A DNA stretch of 64,000 bases from Thioploca ingrica. GTDB lineage: Bacteria > Pseudomonadota > Gammaproteobacteria > Beggiatoales > Beggiatoaceae. The translations under genes and the position numbers were made by a program. This document shows positions 60,901 through 64,000 of this stretch, piece after piece (position 1 is the first letter of the stretch; every line of letters starts with the position of its first letter). The notes beneath the pieces were generated by a model. The model did not search any database. It was not told where the DNA came from and saw nothing but the letters and a program-made list of their open reading frames with translations. The stretch lies in the NCBI GenBank assembly GCA_000828835.1, contig AP014633.1, positions 2,604,001-2,668,000 on the forward strand, given 5' to 3'.

Positions 60901-63900
60901 GCCGTCTCAGGCCAGCTCTCCCCGGAAAGAAGCGTCGAAATCAACCAAGACATCAGCCAGCCCGGTCGCTATTGTCGGGGTCGCTGGGCGATACCCAGGG
61001 GCCAATAACCTAAATGAATTTTGGGATAATTTAAAAAATGGAGTAGATTGTATCTCGGAAATTCCCACACAACGTTGGAATCATTCAGACTATGACCAAG
61101 AGGATTTTGCCCCAGGCACTCGGCTTTCCAAGTGGGGTGGCTTTATGGAAGGTGTTGATCAATTTGATCCGCTATTTTTTAATATCTCTCCCAGAGAAGC
61201 TGAGTTGATGGACCCTCAAGAACGCCTCTTTTTACAAACTGTTTGGGAAATGTTTGAAGATGCGGGATATTCAAGGGATACCTGCCAAACCGTGTTTAAT
61301 CGAAAAATTGGGGTGTTTGTAGGAGTGATGTATGGCGAATACCAGTTGCTGAGTCCGTCGTTATATCAACGTGGTCATGGGACAGCAGTGGGGTCTGCCT
61401 ATGGCTCCATTGCTAACCGGATTTCGTTTTTCTTTGATCTTAAGGGGCCTAGCTTGGCCTTAGATACGCTGTGTTCATCGTCATTAACAGCCCTTCACTT
61501 GGCGGTGGGAAGCATTCAAAGCGGTGAGTGTAATGGGGCTATTGTGGGGGGTGTCAATGTCTCCATCCATCCCAATAAATATATTCGGCAGGCTCAACTC
61601 AACATGCCCTCAACCGATGGTCGCTGTCGAAGTTTTGGCGAGGGCGGCAATGGATTTATTCCAGGCGAAGGGGTTGGCGCAATACTTCTGAAACCCATGG
61701 ATAAAGCGGTGGCTGATAATGATCATATTTACGCCATTATCAATGGAACAGCCATCAACCATGACGGTAAAACCCACGGCTATACCGTGCCAAACCCCAA
61801 TGCCCAAGCGGAAATGATAGCAGATGCCCTCAAAAAGGCAAACATCGACCCCCGGCAAATTAGTTATGTCGAAGCTCATGGCACCGGAACGGCTTTGGGC
61901 GATCCAGTGGAGATTGCGGGGCTAACCCAAGCATTCGGAAATCTAAAAAACCGTCCACGTACCTGCGCCATCGGTTCGGTTAAATCCAATATCGGTCATT
62001 TGGAGTCAGCCGCTGGCATCGCCGGATTAACTAAAATTTTGCTGCAATTTAAGCATCGTCAATTGGTTCCCTCGTTGCATTCCAAAACGTTAAACCCAAA
62101 TATCGATTTTGAAACCGGCCCATTTTATGTCCAGCAAGCGTTAACCGAGTGGAAATACCCTCGTATCGCTTGTATCTCTTCATTCGGTGCCGGTGGGGCC
62201 AATGCCCATGCTATTTTGTCAGAGTACTGTGACAAATCAGCCCCAACGAAATCCCAAGCCAACTCAAAAACCGATTCCAATACTCCAAGTGTATTTATGA
62301 TCCCACTTTCGGCAAAAAATCGGGATCGATTAGGGGAAGTGGCCAAAAGGCTATTGGAATTTGTGCAAAGCGAAGTTAATGAGAACACAATTGATCGGCC
62401 AACTCTGGCACAAATTGCCTATACGCTACAAGTAGGCCGAGATGCGCTGGAAGAGCGTTTAGGGATGGTGGTTCATTCCACCCAAGAGTTAGAAGAAAAA
62501 TTAAAGCAGTTTTTAGCCGGAGAGCAAACCGGTGACGGAATCTACTTAGGACGAGTCAAGCACGCCCAAGAGGCGGTGTTTGAAACCGAAGACGATCTGT
62601 GGGCCGTTTTGAAAAAATGGGTTGATCAAAACAAACTTTCAAATATTTTGGAGCTGTGGGTAAAAGGTGTAACAGTGGACTGGAACAAGTTAGTTGGCCT
62701 AAATCCACCTAAAAAGATCAGTCTGCCCACCTATCCCTTTGCAAACGATCGATATTGGGTTCCGGAGCCGACACCCCAAACCCGCGCTCCGTCTCATCAA
62801 ACTGAGACAGAGATTAAAAAAACTGGCCGTAATGAAGTAGATGATAATAAATCAAACACCCATAGTAAATTACTAGCGATCCCAGTGTGGCGAGAAGCAC
62901 CAATCCAAAAAAATCAGGGTAAACAGCTCAATTTGCTGCGTCAAATTATCTTGTGTGAATTGCCGCAGATAAATGGCCAAATCGTTGAATCTCATTTTCC
63001 GGAAGGTCGCTGCATTAAACTCACTTCCAATGAATCAACGATTGATGGGCGCTTGACTGAATATGCCATACAGTGTTTTTTTCATATTAGGCAAATTATC
63101 GACCAAAACCAGCAAACCACCCAAAACAAAAGTAACACACTGATTCAATTAATCATACCGAATGAAGCGGAAGCGATATTATTCACGGCTTTGTCTGGCT
63201 TGTTTAAAACAGCCACTTTAGAACACCCACGTATTTTGGGACAAGTGTTGCAAGTCTCCCCGGCCGAAACAACCCAAAGCCTGTTGGAAAAACTAATTGA
63301 CAACAGCCAGCCCCCCCAAGACGATGTGGTGCGATACACTGACCTAAAACGGTTTGTGACCGATTGGAAGATAATGGGAGATCCAAAAGAAGTCACCCAA
63401 TATGGGTTTAGGGATAAAGGTGTGTATCTAATCACTGGTGGACTGGGTGGCTTAGGTCGTATTTTTGTGAATGAAATAGTGCAACAGACTCACTACAGCA
63501 CATTAATTCTAACGGGTCGATCCGAATTGTCGCTAGAAAAACAGACCGTTTTAAAACGATTACAGGAACAAAATAAAACGATACATATAGAATACCGACA
63601 AACCAATGTGAACGAGCATCGACCGGTTACCGAGTTAATAAAATCAATCTGTGATCAATATGGCACATTGATTGGCATTATCCACTGTGCCGGGAGCATT
63701 TGTGATAACTTGATTGTGAACAAAAGCGAAGATGAATTCCGTCAAGTATTGGCTCCTAAGGTATCGGGTACGCTAAATCTAGATCGAGCCACCGCCGACT
63801 TGGATTTGGAGCTATTTGTGTTGTTTTCCTCCCTATCTGGCGTAACCGGCAACCTGGGCCAAGCCGATTATGCCGTTGCTAACGGATTTCTGGATCAGTT

Positions 63901-64000
63901 TGCTCATTATCGTACCCAACTGGTTGCAGCCAACCAACGGCGTGGCATGACGATATCTATCAATTGGCCCTTGTGGGAAGAAGGCGGTATGGATATTGAT
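54950..64000 (+). CDS. Hybrid NRPS-PKS subunit, 5' part (runs off the right edge)
   Basis: From ATG 54950 the frame is open without a stop to the last base (3017 codons), so the protein is incomplete at its C-terminus. The domain order with approximate residues is a 45-residue N-terminal linker, A (45-540), PCP (Ser603), PCP (Ser707), Ox (785-970), Ox-like (1035-1240), KS (1280-1710, Cys1457), ACP (Ser1924), KS (2005-2430, Cys2175), KR with its inactive half (about 2640-2820) and catalytic half (from 2825; TGGLGGLG, FSSLSG, QADYAVAN). The window ends just after the NWPLWEEGGM motif of the KR. No AT domain is present. It starts 29 bases after the previous synthase, same strand, and supplies the A domain that the upstream Cy pair needs. 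The pair therefore works as a split heterocycle-forming module. Confidence 0.95.
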   Translation, partial: MNLENDMISLQYSDKTILRNLENSDNADNTPNTGHAGDMENSGNSVNPLDRCLHELIETGVKQHPDANALWFKGETLSYDALNRRANQCARYLRELGEGPNQIVAVVMERSVEMMVALLGILKAGAAYLPLDPHYPRKRLNLILADAGVSVVLTQHSFEDQLTDFDGTIINLDNEWDYLAKMPNTDLNPVAAPDDLAYVIYTSGSTGKPKGCMISHKAICNRLIWMQRQYQVTGNDLILQKTPFTFDVSVWELFLPLLSGACLVIAKPKGHQDNVYLIDTITRKGITICHFVPSMLRFFLNQPRVNQCQSLKHVFVSGEALPAELMKQFKRLLPAKLHNLYGPTEAAVDVTYWECTERADNLVPIGRPIPNIQIYILDSDLKPVPTGETGELYIGGIGLAKGYLNRRELTEKTFIKNPFSKNEHSRLYKSGDKARYLRDGNIDYLGRLDFQVKLRGLRIELGEIELTLNAHEAVDQSIVVVKDQDTDDPKLVAYIVTQPDINPKQLREFLKKELPEYMVPNLFVPMANIPVTSHGKADRKSLPWPIRTGDTEPTCLPDPLPEPIDPKPDTSKLVSELVRMFSELLNITKIQANDDLFDLGATSFTMVQVVEKIQNRYGVVIPVNVFLDDPNVAAIAAYLASVLPTQPEEPINGRIVKPKALPPVEAEQTMGKTDPSILNLLLEIFSEMLSNPKITVSDDLFDLGATSFTIVQAIEKIQQRLGVSVPVDVFLDGPRVDAITAYVEKECDKQADKKINCKNSSSSKPAQLLSKSAAIKLQSADFSNTAYDTPMIQRNFSGKTVSFAQFSRFLGLLKPGCVDDKSKYLYPSAGGLNSTQTYLFIKKNGVSSLQEGAYYYHPIEHSLYPLAVPAHIDPAIMGEVNRKRFNQCGFALFLIVQLNAIWPIYKILSPSLSVLDAGYMSQLLLSRGQEFGLTLSPAVGVDFSQIRDMFLLEKSHRFIHCILGGNNANTASSTTDLLTDYLKRTGNGIFDHCKHYTGAETFSDYLNVRNEKPTLPTKPDKKDLKPDAYLRQFSGSFDRIRLEPVPNVDEAYYHARSTKRDYVDQPIPFSQFSLFLSLLAPKRINGQARFLYSSLLGYRLKYYLYIPKNGVEGVPEGVYRYDPERLSLHQVTSALSKNIKMSHYPFNRTHVQKSKFCLFLFAPLADLTPVYKEESTYLALLEAGTVGQLLMDKQAEFEIGICPIGGMRFEKIRSDFEQSDHALQPTDELLHSFVGGQFQVKMPADWHFLATDRQRQLNISDSYQRIERSKTPPTLNQEIAIVGMSGRYPGATNLEEYWDNLKEGISSFSELWFDQAVHYRRNSHHTTTPSDPLSLTQRSSAFRHYAAFLDDVDCFDSLLFNITPAEAKQLDPQERLMLEVVWECLENAGYTSEELNRSTDKVGVFVGAMWNDYQHHAMDNWKHSQTPLAMSHHSAIPSRVSYFFNFNGPCISLDTSCSSALAAIHYACNSLNNKECQAAIVGGVNIMSHPYHHGLLKSLDLLSANGECHPFGVKGSGWIAGEGVGAILIKPKINALKDGDTIHGIIKGSAIGHSGKSTRYGAPHTEKQTESILSAIKNAGISPESISYIEAAAPGASIADAAEMMALKTVFNNSTQSESMIYVGSVKSNIGHLESASAMSQLAKVLLQMKHQHICPTRKMSDLNPMIRIEDSNLKIINQFSPWTPPDGTPRRALINAFGATGTSGHLVVEEYIAPNSVESDPGSQQLITLSAATEPQLMHLAKRLNTFLANASHSLPRLSDIAYTLRIGRVDMSERLAIVTDSHAELQEKLTDYISGSPTPGIYTGSSTENVGFDEKTLLNDLADIAKAWVSGIDYDWKKLFTGNEKRVPLPTYPFAKDRHWIEDNSAETNSPQPEPSAHPPTHYTVTVKQVEFYLKQQVSNVSEIPVSRLDSKALYDQFGMTSQMIIQLTLKLENDFGHLPKTLFFEYQTIHDLAFYFLKNHLNQLSQVIAGQSKGVFDRLYTPSQASSPRKEASKSTKTSASPVAIVGVAGRYPGANNLNEFWDNLKNGVDCISEIPTQRWNHSDYDQEDFAPGTRLSKWGGFMEGVDQFDPLFFNISPREAELMDPQERLFLQTVWEMFEDAGYSRDTCQTVFNRKIGVFVGVMYGEYQLLSPSLYQRGHGTAVGSAYGSIANRISFFFDLKGPSLALDTLCSSSLTALHLAVGSIQSGECNGAIVGGVNVSIHPNKYIRQAQLNMPSTDGRCRSFGEGGNGFIPGEGVGAILLKPMDKAVADNDHIYAIINGTAINHDGKTHGYTVPNPNAQAEMIADALKKANIDPRQISYVEAHGTGTALGDPVEIAGLTQAFGNLKNRPRTCAIGSVKSNIGHLESAAGIAGLTKILLQFKHRQLVPSLHSKTLNPNIDFETGPFYVQQALTEWKYPRIACISSFGAGGANAHAILSEYCDKSAPTKSQANSKTDSNTPSVFMIPLSAKNRDRLGEVAKRLLEFVQSEVNENTIDRPTLAQIAYTLQVGRDALEERLGMVVHSTQELEEKLKQFLAGEQTGDGIYLGRVKHAQEAVFETEDDLWAVLKKWVDQNKLSNILELWVKGVTVDWNKLVGLNPPKKISLPTYPFANDRYWVPEPTPQTRAPSHQTETEIKKTGRNEVDDNKSNTHSKLLAIPVWREAPIQKNQGKQLNLLRQIILCELPQINGQIVESHFPEGRCIKLTSNESTIDGRLTEYAIQCFFHIRQIIDQNQQTTQNKSNTLIQLIIPNEAEAILFTALSGLFKTATLEHPRILGQVLQVSPAETTQSLLEKLIDNSQPPQDDVVRYTDLKRFVTDWKIMGDPKEVTQYGFRDKGVYLITGGLGGLGRIFVNEIVQQTHYSTLILTGRSELSLEKQTVLKRLQEQNKTIHIEYRQTNVNEHRPVTELIKSICDQYGTLIGIIHCAGSICDNLIVNKSEDEFRQVLAPKVSGTLNLDRATADLDLELFVLFSSLSGVTGNLGQADYAVANGFLDQFAHYRTQLVAANQRRGMTISINWPLWEEGGMDID
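55080..57190 (+). other. Serine-specific adenylation domain and twin carrier proteins
   Basis: The A domain has intact core motifs (YTSGSTGKPKG, LYGPTEAA, GKADRK). The pocket residues read off at Asp247, Val248, Trp251, His290, Phe315, Ser317, Leu340, Val348, Asp349 and the terminal Lys spell DVWHFSLVDK, which I know as the serine code of EntF. The two carrier proteins both carry DLGATSFT (Ser603, Ser707), with Thr where Asp is usual, and are close duplicates. Serine with Cy domains predicts an oxazoline. Confidence 0.9.
57290..58690 (+). other. Two tandem oxidase (Ox, SagB-like) domains
   Basis: The first domain keeps the flavin-binding pattern of Ox/nitroreductase-type dehydrogenases (RNFSGKTVSFAQF, YLYPSAGGLNSTQ). 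The second keeps the opening (RSTKRDYVDQPIPFSQF), but the YPSAGG segment has become YSSLLG, so it may be inactive or structural. Such FMN enzymes oxidise thiazoline/oxazoline to thiazole/oxazole; here an oxazole is predicted. Confidence 0.85.
58780..60860 (+). other. Probable non-elongating KS (KS0) and ACP
   Basis: The active-site Cys1457 (DTSCSS) and the second His (SNIGHLESAS) are present. The HGTGT motif, however, is replaced by AAPGAS, so the decarboxylation histidine is Ala1592. In trans-AT synthases this marks a KS that only transfers the chain. The ACP reads QFGMTSQMIIQLT with the partner motif KTLFFEYQT. Confidence 0.85.
60960..64000 (+). other. Elongating KS followed by KR (incomplete module)
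   Basis: The KS is complete (DTLCSSS with Leu for the usual Ala, EAHGTGTALGDP, GHLESAAG). The KR has the NADPH motif TGGLGGLG and the catalytic Ser (FSSLSG) and Tyr (QADYAVANG), so a beta-hydroxy intermediate is expected. The remainder of the module and the rest of the pathway lie beyond the window. Confidence 0.88.

Overview
The window looks like a chromosomal segment of a large sulfur-oxidising gammaproteobacterium (Thiotrichaceae/Beggiatoaceae type). This is an inference. It rests on gammaproteobacterial housekeeping neighbourhoods (holB-pilZ-TatD, coq7, hslR, a TPP-riboswitch thiC), giant multidomain signalling proteins, many insertion-sequence remnants and small palindromic repeats, and a tandem array built on the heptamer TAACTGA, which I recall being described for marine Beggiatoaceae.

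Region 1 (1-34.4 kb) is mostly core and signalling. It opens with two tandem hybrid histidine kinases; the first carries three Hpt domains and a terminal nucleotide cyclase. Then come acpS, riboswitch-controlled thiC, an isoaspartate-methyltransferase-like gene, a TolC-type outer membrane channel preceded by a striking 21-bp tandem repeat, and a lipoprotein subtilase. A chemotaxis operon reads right to left (cheY-cheA-cheW-mcp). After it lie holB-pilZ-TatD-PfkB kinase, an inhibitory-type serpin, coq7, hslR, an Rpn-type nuclease, and a second sensory group (triple CheW-like protein, MCP, MscS channel with a cyclic-nucleotide-binding domain). A BrnT/antitoxin pair follows; its antitoxin is truncated by a small inverted-repeat element.

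Region 2 (34.4-39.4 kb) is a graveyard of mobile elements. It holds a frameshifted DDE transposase, an IS4-like transposase with one internal stop, a decayed IS630-type element with readable ends, and a complete IS1-type element with an 8-bp target duplication. A stand-alone acyl carrier protein of the type that serves HMG-type beta-branching cassettes sits among them.

Region 3 (39.4-64 kb) is the most interesting part: the beginning of a hybrid PKS-NRPS cluster of the trans-AT kind. An exported HAD phosphatase gene precedes a 4655-residue synthase and a second synthase of at least 3017 residues that runs off the window. The order is DH-like, FkbM methyltransferase, FkbH glyceryl-loading domain, ACP / KS, three crotonase (ECH) domains, two ACPs with the beta-branching Trp flag / KS, ACP / Cy, Cy // A (Ser code DVWHFSLVDK), PCP, PCP, Ox, Ox / KS without the HGTGT histidine, ACP / KS, KR... 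No AT domain is seen. Read by collinearity, this suggests a glycerate-derived, possibly O-methylated starter, one beta-branched extension, one unreduced extension, a serine-derived oxazole, and further polyketide extension. The product is unknown.
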